DNA of 64,000 bases from Pyronema omphalodes (taxonomy: Eukaryota; Ascomycota; Pezizomycetes; Pezizales; Pyronemataceae), in NCBI GenBank assembly GCA_024516155.1, contig JAJJXM010000001.1:744001-808000 (forward strand), in the 5' to 3' direction. Below are positions 36,901 to 48,812 of this stretch, piece by piece. The notes under the pieces are model-generated. The model saw only the letters and a program-made list of their open reading frames with translations, had not been told where the DNA came from and did no database searches. Position 1 is the stretch's first letter, and every line of letters starts with the position of its first letter. A program made the translations under genes and the position numbers.

Positions 36901-39900
36901 TTCCTTCTAGTTTTACTCCAAGTCCGGATAAAGACTTGAAGACTTAAAGACTCAAACGATCGTGTCCCACGCTTTGACCGAGTTTTTTTTTGTGCACTTC
37001 CTTCTCTCTGTTGGATTAACTTCTACAGAGAATAAAGTGCACACAAATTAGTACACAGGCTGCGGACTTGCAAATAAGCTCAAACTTACTAAATAGCAGC
37101 CACGGACTTCATAAGTGTACTGGCGGGTTGCTTTGTGTGAATGACTTCCCTTGACTCGATGGGCTAATGTATGTCAGCGGAACGGGAGGAAAAACGGGCC
37201 ACGTTCTGAGTTTAGCATCGTAGCTGCTGAGAGTTACATAGACAGGGAGGGTCGCGACCTCCTTTAGTGATGGTTAGAAGGAATACAGTAGGGATAGAAA
37301 GTAATTTCTCTCACAACTGACCATAATCCAACCACAGGAATAGACCCATGGATAATCATCCAGTATGTCACACCCTATATAATTTACATATAGCAATAGT
37401 ATAACCATAAATTCAAGGCAAAAGATGAAGAGCCCCATAATAGCTAACTTCAACCATGATCATCAGAAGATATTCGGTGCTTCATGGAAGGCACTGGTCT
37501 TGTCATTTTCTGTTGTATGGTGAGGCAAAAACAAGCGTGGTAATACAACGGAGCGTCAGACTTACCCTTTTACCCAAGGACATGATATGCATGCTAGTGG
37601 TTGAGACTTGGGAGTTGAAAAGCCTTGGGCGGTATCGGAGCGCAGATGGAAATGCAGTTTTGGCTCACGAAATTGAAAGTCGGACTCCACATAACTCCAC
37701 GCCCTTACCCCTCCCTGGATAAGTAAACTAACTCTGCTCTTGTCATTCGGAACAACTTAAATCAGCACTTCAGAAAACAATGGTCCTGGAAAATATACAA
37801 ACTTCAAAGATTTGTAGTCAGTGTGTGAGACTCTCCTAACCACTTACAGTTTAACCCCGTCATGGGAAGTAAAACTGAAACCCGTGGGAAATGGTGCAGG
37901 ATGGACTGGTATTCTATGAACCATACTAGCATGCGCTGCGGTTCCAAGCGAGAGACATTCGTAACACAGGGATGCATGGTGGTGCGACATAGTAGGAAGG
38001 TGAGACTGTCCCAGCTGTTTGTGAATCCAGATGAGCCAGCCATGCTTTTGTCTGAGAAGTCAATACTCCTGCTACTTACTTTTGCTGTGATTCCGTGGAC
38101 GATTGAATTAAGTAATCCATCATAGGATTACATTCATGAGACACAATACGGCAATCTTGAGACGCGACATGCCAATTTAAAACAGCCGGCCTCAAACATC
38201 AAAGTTCAGTGCCCACGCTGTACGGTCCGCAAAATAAAGATCTGTAACCCCACTAGTTAGCTGCTAATTTATTTACGGGGCCGCGCTAGACAATATCCCT
38301 GCTTGGCGTAGTCGTGCCCGCATCATGGCCGAGCTAGCCAGTGTGCGGCTCAAACGAACAAGGACCTGGCAGAGACCGCACGGACGTAAAAAAGCGCATT
38401 TTCCGAGCCCTAAATACAAGGATCAATCCTTAAGAAAATAACTATGATAACTCGCTAACATTCAATTAGTTCGGTAGCTCCCGTTTTTAAGGCATTCTGA
38501 AAAACACATGATTTAGGTTATTGATGCCGAGGGCCGTGGAGATACTGTGAAGAGAGATTAAGACTGGCAAAGAGGATCGAAGAGTTTGAGATAAAAATAA
38601 ACTAATCTGATTTTAGAGGAATATTGATAAGTAATGACTGTGCATCACAGACAACAGGTGTGGATAAATAGATTACTCACACAAACAGTATTATCAACCA
38701 GGGAATTGATATATAGATATATATGCTGCTTAACACTTGCCAGTGTCCGATAATTATGGAAAGCCTAGTAGTTCATAGAACTGTATGTTAGTAATCAACG
38801 GATGGTGGAAAAGTCCCCCCAGATCCACAGTCCGTCACTAAGCTTTACTCATCAGTCACAGTTTTTACCTAACTTAGACACCAGGTTTCTCCGAATCAAT
38901 CACCTATTGCCGTCTCAGCTCCGTTTGTGCATAGCATGAAACCACCTCTCAAGCTCAAGACAAGACGAATCCAGGTCCTAGCGTTGAATATTGCAGTGCC
39001 GTTGTGGATCAATCATCTTCAACTACCCAAGAATGGCAATCAATCAGCTGATGGTAACGAATTTCCGCTTTTTTGTACTTGTACATTACTGTACTGGAGT
39101 ACATAGGTTGATTCCATGGAATGGGATATGGTAGCCGGAAATGGTGATGCCTGGGTATGCAATCCTGGCGGATCGATAGGCAATTTAGTGGATAACGGGT
39201 GTACTAGCCACTCTGCTTCTGAAACGAGATATGTTAACAGGCATCGCGGAGTGGTGATCCTGTTGATCGCATATCAAGACGCATTAAGGCGCATCAAGTC
39301 GAGTAAGCCAATCTAAACCAGTAGAGCCCAATCAGCATCGGACCATTGAAGAGGAGAAGGTGGAGGTTGAAAAATCTACATACCTTGACACGCCATCGGT
39401 CAACCGGTAAGGCTTGGCGAGTCATTATTCAATATTGACTTGCTTGATTAGATCCTATGAGGAATCCCGCTTCTTTGAAATGTATTAGTGGTCCAGCCCT
39501 GTCAATTTTTCTTTAGCAATTGACTTTGTGTAAGGTCAAATCCATAGACTTTGTGGCACTGTTCACTACACCGTGAAGTGGAGTTTGGATGGAGGGTGGA
39601 GACAACCCTACGAAAGAAGGCAAACCTGAGATTCCTAACTTTGAGGGATGGTCAATAGTTGGTGGAGGTGGAAGACCGCTTCATCAGTGAGTACTTAAGC
39701 AAAACATCGCATTAGGAAAGGCGAAACTAGTTCGATGATTCCCATTGACCACGAGAAAACCAGCATACTCTACTTCCAATTTTTAACTACACCTGAATCT
39801 ATTAGGATTGTGAAGTAGTAACGTAGAAATGGCTCGTTCAGACAGAAAATCGATGAATAAAGAAAAAGCCCGATTTTCATATCTTGCCGGTCGCCCCCGA

Positions 39901-41171
39901 ACTGAATTACAACGGCTCGGCCGACTTCCCGTCGATTCTGCCGTTGTTCATTTTGGCAGATAATTACGCTGACTGGCTGAGTCACAGCTGATTTCTCTTC
40001 CTGGTTCTCCCAATCCACGCCAGAATTCTATTGGCTACGGAAAATGTTATGAAATACATCTCATTGAGATGTTTGCTCATACGATATGGTGGTGAATCTG
40101 AAGATTCATGCATGAGCCTTTCTCCAAAACCAGCATGGCAATCCCATGTATTGTTTCAACTCCTAGTCCTGTTCTGAACCTATTGGTATACGTTTTTTTA
40201 TTGTGGCTCCATTGCTACACAGCATCATTCAATGTTGGTGATTGTGCATGAACTTCCTATGCGGGATACATGACCGCCGGTATTCTGTACATTGGAGTAC
40301 TTCGCAGTCTTCGGCTTAGGCCGTTGGTCTATTTCTAGTAGTATGATTGAGCCGGTTCGGTGATTGCATAGACGGTATATCATCTCAGTTGGCCAATTAC
40401 CATCATGATTTGAGCAACCAATATTAGCTTGAATAAACCGCTTTTAATGAAGATGGAAGAAAGCTTGGCCTATGTGTATATCGTATTTACGATATTGTTT
40501 CCAGCTTTTTCGAAGTCCCGGCAAATCCAAACAATATGGATTTCCTTGAGGGATCAGAGTAGCCCCACATTCGATTAATCTACCGTTCCATTAAGCGAGT
40601 TACCCATTAACAACATATACGTTTCTATGCATATAATCGCCAATAAATCAGTAGTCTTATTGCGTGCCGTGGGCATATTCAACAAGTGGCTCAATTGTCG
40701 GTCAAATAGATGAAACTGAAGTCGAGTCTTGGCAAGTCGCATGCGGCAGGTAAGATCGTTACCATGTTTGATTGAGGCATTACTAGTTATTCGTTGAAGA
40801 TCTCCCGAACAACAAGAAGCGAGGTTCCGCATGCTGCGGGTCTCTTCAGGAAGATTTTATGTAGAGTCCACCATTGAGATCGGAGATTTTGACTTTGTGG
40901 CTTGTAGATATTCCTAGCTCTGACCTCCTGTATGGATTATCGGATTTAGAAAGAGAGTTAGAGTCACATGATGAGCGGTCACTACGGCCCCCACGACGCA
41001 TGTTAAGCGATGAACTACATCTGCGCCTACGTGATGACATGATGACGTGTGATGGTACCCGAGTGATCTAATATGATAGAAAGTACTGGCTGGACGAAAT
41101 AAGTAGCTTCCGATGAATACATATGCATATAAAACTCCTTCTCTCAGCTAATCAAACATAAAATCAAAATT
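33934..41171. other. 7.2-kb stretch without a recognised gene
   Basis: The first ~1.8 kb upstream of 33933 has Q/R/L-rich frames on both strands from CAG/GCA-rich and ttcc-rich sequence (34900-35500) and may be a long 5' leader and promoter. From ~36 kb on, frames rarely exceed 90 codons. Longer overlapping frames at 35732-36238 (-) and 35926-36393 (+) show no domain. A 66-codon frame at 39116-39316 contains a weak copia-protease-like D-N-G-C-T-S-H (see findings). No tRNA, LTR or terminal inverted repeat recognised. Confidence 0.5.
35467..35502 (+). repeat. (TTCC)n microsatellite
   Basis: About eight consecutive ttcc units in the GC-richer leader-like region upstream of the 33933 start. Confidence 0.85.
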
Positions 41172-41833
41172 CTACAATTGAGAATAAAACTTTGCAACTT
41201 CTGCCTTCCATGCATCAGCCGGGCTTGCACAATTTGCAACACATTTCCAGCTCCGGACTTTGGTTCTATCTGTCTCTCCCCTTGTTCTAAGGAATAGTTA
41301 GCCTTCAATAACCCTTCTCATTTGAATGTCTTTTAATGGGAATCAACTTACACATCACCCTTGGGAATCTCAATGACCGTGCCTCTTGGGTTCTGCTCAA
41401 AAGCTCCGAAAAGCATATTTGGGGCCTTACACCCCTCTTTGTCATAGAAAAAGCAACAAACTGGCTTATCTCCAAATTTACCAAACCTTGGAGTACCAGG
41501 AACGATTTTGTATGCCTTAATCCAGGTTGAATCAGGGAAAGGTTGAAGCGGTTGATCCGCGAAAGAATCGCAACGGATTTTCTCGCATGGAGGCGGGGGA
41601 TAAGGAATTCTTGGGGGTATCATGGGTGTCATCATTGGGGTTCTAATAAGATCATAGCACTGGTTGCGAGTCATCAGATTTCCAATTCGTAGGGTGTTGG
41701 AGTTGTAAGTATCGCCCAAGTAGACTTCGACATGGGACATATCATTGACTAGACACCGACTTGAGCCATCTGGGAGTAAACAAGCGGCGGTGAGAGGAAT
41801 GAGAAATAGTTTGAAGAGAAAAGCTGGGTTCAT
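41172..41833 (-). CDS. Small secreted cysteine-containing protein
   Basis: Two exons, 41833-41352 and 41286-41172, encode 198 residues. The intron (gtgtaagt donor, ttccttag acceptor) replaces an early stop just after the donor with a 38-residue Cys/Trp-containing tail (RSWKCVANCASPADAWKAEV). The N-terminus is a classic signal peptide: MNPAFLFKLFLIPLTAACLL, cleavage near residues 16-18. Ten cysteines are at 18, 27, 59, 83, 88, 126, 127, 135, 176 and 180, including CEKIRC, CC and CVANC; a proline linker (PRIPYPPPP) lies at ~75-82. There is no transmembrane segment after the signal. A secreted, disulfide-stabilised protein is clear; enzyme motifs are absent, so function is unknown (effector-like or wall-associated are possibilities). 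Upstream in-frame codons before Met1 lack an ATG. A TATA-like box lies 93 bp upstream. Confidence 0.8.
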
Positions 41834-42698
41834 GGTGAAAACAAACGGTTCTGAAACTTCTGGTTTAACTTTGGCCAATGGTGATGATGATGATGATTTA
41901 ACGAACAGCAACAAGCTATTGAGGGTATTTATACTACCAGAAACACATCAATTTGATTGAATAGTATTCAGCTATACTATATGTTCTTTAATAGTATGGC
42001 AGCTATTCTTATAGCTGTCGAATTTCTGCTTAGAATGGAGTCCAGTGGATCATCGATCATCACCGTGTTGCAAGTCAATTGTTTTGGAGGAGAGCGGTGA
42101 GTTTTCGTCTTTGGATTAAGTCGGAGATGGAATTGAGGATGAGATTGAGGTTGATATAAAAGTCGAGATTGAGAGAGGGGAAGGGGAATAAAGAAAACGC
42201 CGGGGTGGATGTTTTTAAACCGCATAGAATGGAACTGGATATGGTAGAGTATGTTGGATGAATGAAGAGGAAGAAAGTGGGCCTTCTGAACCGGTTGGAA
42301 TGTTAGGAAAGAGGATGAATGAAGAGAAACACACAGGAAGGGGTGAGCAGAGACACCGAGTTCTAGCCGTGGGGAAACTGAGACTCTGAGAGATTAAGAA
42401 GCAGAACAGTGAGAGGATTTATTTCGGGATTTTGGTGTGTAAAATATGAACCGTGACCTATGGATGCCCTTCTTTGAAGTTCATTCCTCACCCTATTCCT
42501 TATTCATTGCCTACAATACGCTGTTACATATAGAATCCTTTTGATCATTCGATTAGTTCCCTTCAAAACTTTTAGATTTTATTCTTATCGATTTAATCCC
42601 CCCTAAGCAGGCAGTCTAGTAAGAATTCCATATGGGCAGATATATAGAATTACATACCAATCTCCTATCTTGATTTCCTCCCGAGCTCTCATCTATTC
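41834..42698. other. Spacer between secreted protein and ankyrin genes
   Basis: About 860 nt: promoter of the secreted-protein gene on the left, 3' flank of the ankyrin gene on the right. G/A-rich + strand around 42170-42330. No other gene seen. Confidence 0.6.
41926..41933 (-). promoter_or_regulatory. TATA-like box of the secreted-protein gene
   Basis: TATAAATA on the - strand, about 93 bp before the ATG at 41833. This spacing is compatible with a core promoter and a short leader. It is consistent with, but does not prove, inducible expression. Confidence 0.45.
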
Positions 42699-43529
42699 TT
42701 ATTTCCCTCTATTTCGAATCAAATACCTAAAGTCATCCAAACTCTCCCCAACCGCCTTCGAAATCTCAAACGCCGTTCTCCCCTCACTATCCCTGTCCTC
42801 CTTATCCGCCCCCAACTCCACCAAAAGATACATCATATCACTCTTTTCATTCCCCGCCGCCCAAAGCAATGCCGTCTTCCCCCGACTATCCCTCGCCTTC
42901 AAATCCGCTCCTCTCTCAATAAGCAACCTAACAATATCCTCATGCCCACTTTTCGCCGCCTCAATCAACGGGGTGCGTCCATATCGTGGTTGCCTAGACT
43001 CAATATCGGCACCATGATCCAACAGCACCTCCACAACCGACGTATGACCCGCCGAACAAGCCTCCAGTAACGCCGAGTAGCCAAGATTATCTACCGCCTC
43101 GATTAATGCTCCCCGGGATATTAGCAGTTCGACAATCGATACATGCCCTAATGATGATGCTGTTATGAGAGGGGTTTTTCCTAAATTGTTACGGGACTCA
43201 ATGGGTTCGCCTTGGGAGAGAATAATTGCTGCGGTTATTAGGTCGTTGTTCATGATGGCGCTGAAGAGTTCTGTCGGTGAGGGGTTGGCATTGTCGTCGT
43301 CGAAGAAGAAGGAGTTTTCGCTGTCGATTGATGAGGGGGATGAGGGGGGTGATGGGGTGGAGGGGGATGTGATGGGGTTGTCGTTGGAGGTATTGGAGGT
43401 ATTGGAGGTGTTGGAGGTGTTGGAGGTGTTGGAGGTGTTGGAGGTGTTGGAGGTGTTGGAGGTGTTGGAGGTGTTGGAGGTATTGGAGGTATTGGAGGTG
43501 TTGGAGTTGGACGTATTAGAGGTATCCAT
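42699..43529 (-). CDS. Ankyrin-repeat protein with (SNT)n N-terminus
   Basis: Single exon, 276 residues. After MDT the first ~47 residues are nearly pure S-N-T tripeptides, then a Ser/Pro/Asp linker to ~85. Residues ~86-270 form about five ankyrin repeats; clear ones are NNLGKTPLITASSLGHVSIV, NLGYSALLEACSAGHTSVVE, RYGRTPLIEAAKSGHEDIVR and SRGKTALLWAAGNEKSDMMY, with LLISRGALIE, LLDHGADIE and LLIERGADLK turns. It ends soon after a capping repeat (EGRTAFEISKAVGESLDD). No NACHT, kinase or other effector domain is attached. Ankyrin repeats bind proteins; the partner is unknown. The low-complexity N-terminus is encoded by a minisatellite, so its length may vary between strains. Confidence 0.85.
   Translation of the reverse strand: MDTSNTSNSNTSNTSNTSNTSNTSNTSNTSNTSNTSNTSNTSNTSNTSNDNPITSPSTPSPPSSPSSIDSENSFFFDDDNANPSPTELFSAIMNNDLITAAIILSQGEPIESRNNLGKTPLITASSLGHVSIVELLISRGALIEAVDNLGYSALLEACSAGHTSVVEVLLDHGADIESRQPRYGRTPLIEAAKSGHEDIVRLLIERGADLKARDSRGKTALLWAAGNEKSDMMYLLVELGADKEDRDSEGRTAFEISKAVGESLDDFRYLIRNRGK
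43386..43512 (-). repeat. 9-nt coding minisatellite (SNT)n
   Basis: About fourteen copies of the + strand unit ttggaggtg (variant ttggaggta), translated on the - strand as S-N-T. The array is in frame at the N-terminus of the ankyrin protein. The ggta variants sit at both ends, with a homogenised core between them. Confidence 0.92.
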
Positions 43530-44837
43530 GATTAGTGATGAGTTTTCAGGTTTCAGGTTTCGATAGCTTATGTAAATATAATGTTGTAGTTATTCTAGAA
43601 TTGGTATTAAAGACCTAGTCGAAATATCCAGAACTATATAAAAGGGATTCGGAACGTGAAGAAGCTCCATTCTAATTGTACGAAGGGGGGTGGGGGGATC
43701 ATGCTGTTGTCTTTGTATACAAGTTGAAGTTTTTATTTTTTTGTAGTGGGGAGTAAGCGTTAAATTCGGACCTCGCTTGGGTATGTCTATACGAGTTGAA
43801 TTTGACGCGCGGTAATGTGACGTCTTGGTTAAACATGAACCTTTGTTGTCCCATCATACCGCTCTTTATGTCACTACATTTGACTGTCTTTTAGTTGTCA
43901 TTTCTTATTGTCTTTCTATCATATCCCTAAGTGAAAATTCAACCATTCCAGCACTTGAAAAAAAAATGGTTCCAAGATGTTAAAGTTCACAGATAAACCA
44001 CCCAGTCATATCGGAGCGTTCATCCACTTGAACGGTCATCAAATATCACTTTTCCGCAACAGGATCCAACTCGTAAACTTCATCATGCTCAAATAAACCA
44101 ACACCATCACCATCATGCAAGCTCTATACTATCTTCATCCTCCTCTGTCACAAGAGGCTGACGATGTAACTACTACAATCAATACCATAACACCAATTCT
44201 GATTAAATAAATAAATCGTAACATGCATTTAGTGAATGAATCCTTCCTTATGAATACTCCTATGGGGATCTTCCAAGTTTCAAGGGAGATCGAGAAAGAG
44301 AAAGATATCATATTCTCTCCCATTAAAATCCATCATATCCATCATATCCATCATATCACTACGAGTCTACGAGTCTACGACAAGCCCTGCAGTCCCATAA
44401 AATTCATAGTCATAAGCAAGTCAAGCCAAGCCAATCCAAGCCACAAAACATCCAATAACAAATAACCAATAGCCAAAAACCATATAAAATTCCCCAAGTT
44501 GCTCCCCAATTTCCTCTGCAATTTACCCCCCAATTTCCTGCCTACCCTACCCTACTCCTACTAAATTCAAACAACCTATATACTTTACACAACAAAAGCA
44601 AACAAAAGTAATCCCCAATCTCATCCTAGTCCCGTCCTATCCTATCCCGTCCTATACCGTCGTGTCCTATCCTATCCTATCCCTCCCTCCCTCCCTCCCT
44701 CCCTCCATAGACCTAATACCCGACCCGACCCTACCCGAGCAGAGCAAAGCAGACCAGAGCAAAGCTACCAAAGCCACAAACTCATTGATTATTGATTCTT
44801 GTTTCTTTATACACCACCATCCAGCTAGCTACACATG

Positions 44838-44911
44838 GCAAAAAAGCTCAAAAAAGCTCAGAAAAAAGCTCAAAAAAAAAGCTCAAAAAAGCTCAAAAAA
44901 GCTCAAAAATA
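44838..44911 (+). repeat. Short tandem repeat (aaaaaagctc)n
   Basis: About seven imperfect copies of a ~10-nt unit in purine-rich DNA. Confidence 0.85.
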
Positions 44912-45414
44912 GAAAGAAGAGAAAGAAGAAACAGAAGAAACAGAAGAGAAAAGAAGAAACAGAAAAGAAAAGACTCTTAGACACTATTTTTCTTTCCTTT
45001 ATATTTTTTTCTACAAAAGTAAAATAAAAAAAAAAAAGAAAAGAAAAGAAAAGGTGAATCGACTCGAATCGAATCTATCGAATGATAAAAATGATAAAAA
45101 TGATGAAATGATAATAAAAACTCCCATTCCTATCCGGTATCCAACAAGAAAAAAAAGTACAGTCTCCAAAAGAGAAAGAAGGAAAAAAAGAATACACACT
45201 CCAATTCCAATACCAAAAAGAAGTCAAAAAAGAAAGAAGAAAGAACAAGAAGGAAAAAAGAAGACTTATACACCCTAGCCACAATTCCAATCCCCAGACA
45301 TCAAAACGAGGTCTGTAATCCAAAAAGCGAAGAAGAAAGAAGGAAGAAGAAAAAGGGAAGAAAAGAAAGAAAAGGAAAAAAAGAATACCATCCAAAAGTT
45401 TACTACCCAAGAAA

Positions 45415-45416
<2 letters not shown>

Positions 45417-45445
<29 letters not shown>
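45417..45445 (+). repeat. Poly(A) tract, about 29 nt
   Basis: Uninterrupted A-run, flanked by an A/G-rich strand on the left. No element with a retroposon-like body precedes it, so it is not taken as a retroposed tail. Confidence 0.9.
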
Positions 45446-45447
<2 letters not shown>

Positions 45448-45872
45448 AGTACACTACACTACCCAAACCAAACCAACCAAGCCAAGCCAGCCAAGCCAAG
45501 CCAGCCAAGCCAACCAAACCAAACCAAATCAATACAAAAAATAAGAAGTACTCAGCTCCTCAGAATTCCCTTTAATCCTCCCATTCCCCCCATAACCAAA
45601 ATCCTTTAATCAACAGACCCTTCAGTCCCATTTCATCATTAACTTTAATTTACTATCTTTACTATCTTTACTCGCTTTGCTAGCTTTGCTAGCTTGATTT
45701 ACTTAATAATCTATACTATTTATTACTTCTTTTTGATTCGTGGAAGTTGAAGACCATGAATCTATGGGGGGGAGAAAACAAAAGCTACCCAAGTTTCTAT
45801 GCTATGATGACTACCTGCTGTGACTAGTGACTTGTGATCTCTTGCCGTTTGTCTATAGTCCAAAAGTCCTGA

Positions 45873-45928
45873 GTCCAAAAGTCCAAAAGTCCAAAAGTCC
45901 AAAAGTCCAAAAGTCCAAAAGTCCAAAA
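45873..45928 (+). repeat. 9-nt repeat (agtccaaaa)n
   Basis: About six consecutive copies of agtccaaaa, with a degenerate copy just before, in non-coding DNA downstream of the TBC gene. Confidence 0.9.
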
Positions 45929-46043
45929 TCGGCTTTGCTTGGAGGATCACTAGCTTATTATCCATTACCCCTCCTCCTCTGCTTCGCCGCAGCTGTGCCT
46001 CCGCTCTTCTCTTCTTCTATCCCTCCCTCCCCTCCCCCTCTCT

Positions 46044-46067
46044 CCCCCCCCCCCCCCCCCCCCCCCC
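46044..46067 (+). repeat. Poly(C) tract, about 24 nt
   Basis: Uninterrupted C-run inside a pyrimidine-rich segment; seen from the TBC transcript it would be a G-run just past the stop codon. Confidence 0.93.
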
Positions 46068-46182
46068 TCTTGCCCCATTTCCCCAATCTCCTCCCCCCTC
46101 GACTCGTCGCTGCCCCCTTCCATCTCTTTCCTTCTTTCTTCCGTATTACCCAGGGGCGGCACGAACCAAGGCATTACCCCCG

Positions 46183-48812
46183 TCAAAGGCCCAACCTACT
46201 TCCTCTTTTCCTTCTCCACTCACCCTTGACGACTCTCATGAGAGTATCCTCATCCTTTACGGGTACAAAGCTAGTTAAATTCTTCATTCCCTCCTCGAAA
46301 TCCGCTTTCAAAATGACAGTTTTCAGACCATCCAAAATAGCGGCACCAGTAGCATGCAGAACATCAAAAGTCCCATCCGTTTCCCCCTCCTGTTGTTTCC
46401 TCTGACGTTTCTCATCCGGGTCACCAAGGAGGATAAAAACATCCCAAACCCTCAGCTGTGCAGCAAAGGGTATAGAATAGTTAAACAGTGTCAGATACCA
46501 CCGGGTTGCATAAGCGGTTGGTTGGATACCCAAATCGAAGAGTTTTTTTGCAATCGGGGATCCTTTCATCCAGGAGTTTTCAAGCTCGTTTAAACAGGTC
46601 ATTAAACCCGTGAAATCGGGCTCGTATAACCGTTCTAATCCTCGTAATTCCCAGAGTCGCACCATCATTACGAAGGCGGTGCTTTCTTCGTAGTAACAGA
46701 GTAAGGTGGCGGCTATGGAGGCCATGCCTTGTACGTACCCAATGTCAGGGTTGTAGAGAGCTAGGCAATGGAGGACGCGGAATAGCAATCGTTGACCACC
46801 CCGGTAACGGCGACGGAACATTACGTGCGAAGAGATGGTGCGGGGGACGTCGAGATCAATTTGGACGTCATCTGCGGAGGGGCGTTCGAGGAGTTCCTAA
46901 GAGGTCTGTTAGTGGTTTGTAGTACAAAAAGATGGGATGAATATGGGGATATGTCGTACATTATAAATTTGGATCAACTCGTAGTCAGGCCTCCCAATTC
47001 CGCGCTTCTTATAGCTTTCGGTTAAGAAGGAATGCCAGGCTGCTCCTCGCCAACAATCTGGGATTCCTTTCCAAGTCCGGGAGATAAGTTTGGAGTCTGA
47101 GGTATTGAAAGACCATTCCGCTCCAAAACCTTGGGCGCTGTCGGAGCTTCCGGGTCGTGGGCCAATTCGAGTTGCCATGTTTCGCCATTTTCGTGAACGG
47201 GTATTTTCTTTATCCCGCATAACTATTGATCGTTCCCGATTTGGAGGTTTAAGCATTTCTGGAGCAGAGGGAGAGAGGCGAAGGGTCCTTGTTAGGGTCA
47301 GGGGGCGTTTACGAGGTTCCTGAGATTGTTTGAAGAGTTCTGTAGCGATCCTTTTTGGTTGGCCCCTTCCATTGGCAGGCATATCCGCTGATGAGGGAAT
47401 GTAAACATTATTGATGAAGCCATATCTGTAAGTCGTGAAAAAGTGAGTGAGGCACGATGACGCATACGTAAAGCACTTACCGGTCAACATCTTGTCCTTC
47501 GAGGTCATCCCAGTCTTCGACTCCTCCTCCGGCTAAACTTGAACGTTTGCTATCTGCGACGATCGTGTTTTGTGTGGTCATCAAACGAAGATCTATAATT
47601 ACGTTAGATATTTAATCCAACGGAAGCTCCCGCTGCGGGTCGGCTGCAGGGTGAGAGCTGCATACCTTCCACACTCCCTCCTATTTGTCGGTTATGATGA
47701 GCTTCCCGGTTCGCACCGGGAAAACTACTGCGAGCCCCGCGCTGGCGAGAAACTCCGGCATGTGCGTTTTCTTCCATGATGCTTGAAATTCTTCGCTGAT
47801 TCTGATCGCCGGAAAATTGACTGCTTGAATCACTCCCCATTCCCCCAACCCCCGAATCGTATAAACTTCGTACTCGCATACTGAGAACTTCATCTTCGGG
47901 GGATATTATTGAGGGCGCAAATAAACTGCGGTCGCCGATAGATTTCGCTGCAATAGACCTGGTATCAAACGCAATCGATCCGGAGGGTCGAATAGAGTGA
48001 TACTGGGTAGATAAGGGTGCAAGTGTACCTCCTTCCTGCATTTCGTCTCCGCAATCACTGTCACCGTCGTATTCTGAACAATCTGATTCGTCTGCAAGTT
48101 CTTCAATAATTTGAATTCTCTCCAAATTTAAAACTATGGGAGCTGAGACTGGTCTTCGTCCGTCGAGGTCTATCGGAGAGGGGGGTTCTGATTTATCGTC
48201 CATGTCGGAAGCAAGCCCTGAATCCCGGTTGATGTCGCTTCGTCTCTCTTCAAGTTGGCGGATGTCGTGCTCAACGTCTTGGTACTCGTCGTGGTCGTCT
48301 TGCTCAACCTCGTGTTCAATAGCCTGGTAAGCGTCTGCTTCAACTCCCTCGTCAAGATCCTCCTCCCTGAGTTCTGGGTGTTCTCGCGCGGTAACAGCAC
48401 TCTCGGCAAGCACGGAGTGTGTGGAAGACGCGTCATTTTGTAAGCTCTCTTCCTGGGCCGTCGCAAACGCAATTTCGGGAGTTTTTGAATTACAGTTGCG
48501 ATCTGAGACGGGAGGTAGTTGTGCTGACTCGTCGGGTGAGTGCGTCGGCGGATCGTCGAGGGCTGTAGTTTCGGAGGTTGTGTTTTCGGAGGAGATTACG
48601 GAGGTGGTAGCATCGACTGGTGAGGTATCTGCGGGTTGTTTGAGCTCTGGGGGTGGTTCAGTTGTAGATGTTGCTTCCGACTTGATTGCTATCGGTGACG
48701 ATGGTGACGACTGTGGCGATGGTGAGAGCGACAATGCTGCCAATGCTGCCGACCGCTCTTCACAACCTTCGCAGCTATCCGTCAGCACGCTCTGCTGCGA
48801 CTCTTCCCCCAT
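46183..48812 (-). CDS. TBC-domain Rab GTPase-activating protein
   Basis: Four exons, 48812-47666, 47592-47481, 47425-46960 and 46896-46183, encode 812 residues. Junctions restore conserved sequence: SVE|DLRLMTTQNTIVADS, GQDVDR|YGFINNVYI and IQIYN|ELLERPSADD. The first ~380 residues are acidic, Ser/Thr-rich and probably disordered. The TBC domain runs ~528-735: RTWKGIPDCWRGAAWHSFL, then IDLDVPRT with the arginine finger (Arg594, I-x-x-D-x-x-R), then DIGYVQGM with the glutamine finger (Gln631), and AAQLRVWDVFILLGD. Both catalytic fingers are present, so it should stimulate GTP hydrolysis on a Rab/Ypt protein in membrane traffic; which Rab cannot be told. I recall the MTTQNTIVADSKRSSL..DWDDLEGQDVDRYGFI block in orthologues across Pezizomycotina. 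The exact C-terminus is less certain than the rest. Confidence 0.93.

Larger units (their letters stand above)
43530..46182. other. Simple-repeat desert between ankyrin and TBC genes
   Basis: 2.65 kb. Contains (atcatatcc)n near 44331-44358, (cctat/ctatc)n near 44635-44700, (tccc)n at about 44683-44705, (aaaaaagctc)n at 44838-44911, A29 at 45417-45445, (ccaagccag)n near 45475-45520, (agtccaaaa)n at 45873-45928 and C24 at 46044-46067. Frames here are Lys-rich or Ser/Phe-rich translations of the repeats. Upstream region of the ankyrin gene and 3' flank of the TBC gene; no gene seen. Confidence 0.6.

Noticed and set aside
44662..45532. Lys-rich (+) and Phe/Leu/Ser-rich (-) open frames
   Set aside because: Pure translations of A/G-rich simple repeats on opposite strands; no start context, intron signals or family resemblance.
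45827..46405. 192-codon + frame over the end of the TBC gene
   Set aside because: Antisense to the TBC C-terminal exon and built on poly(C) and agtccaaaa repeats.
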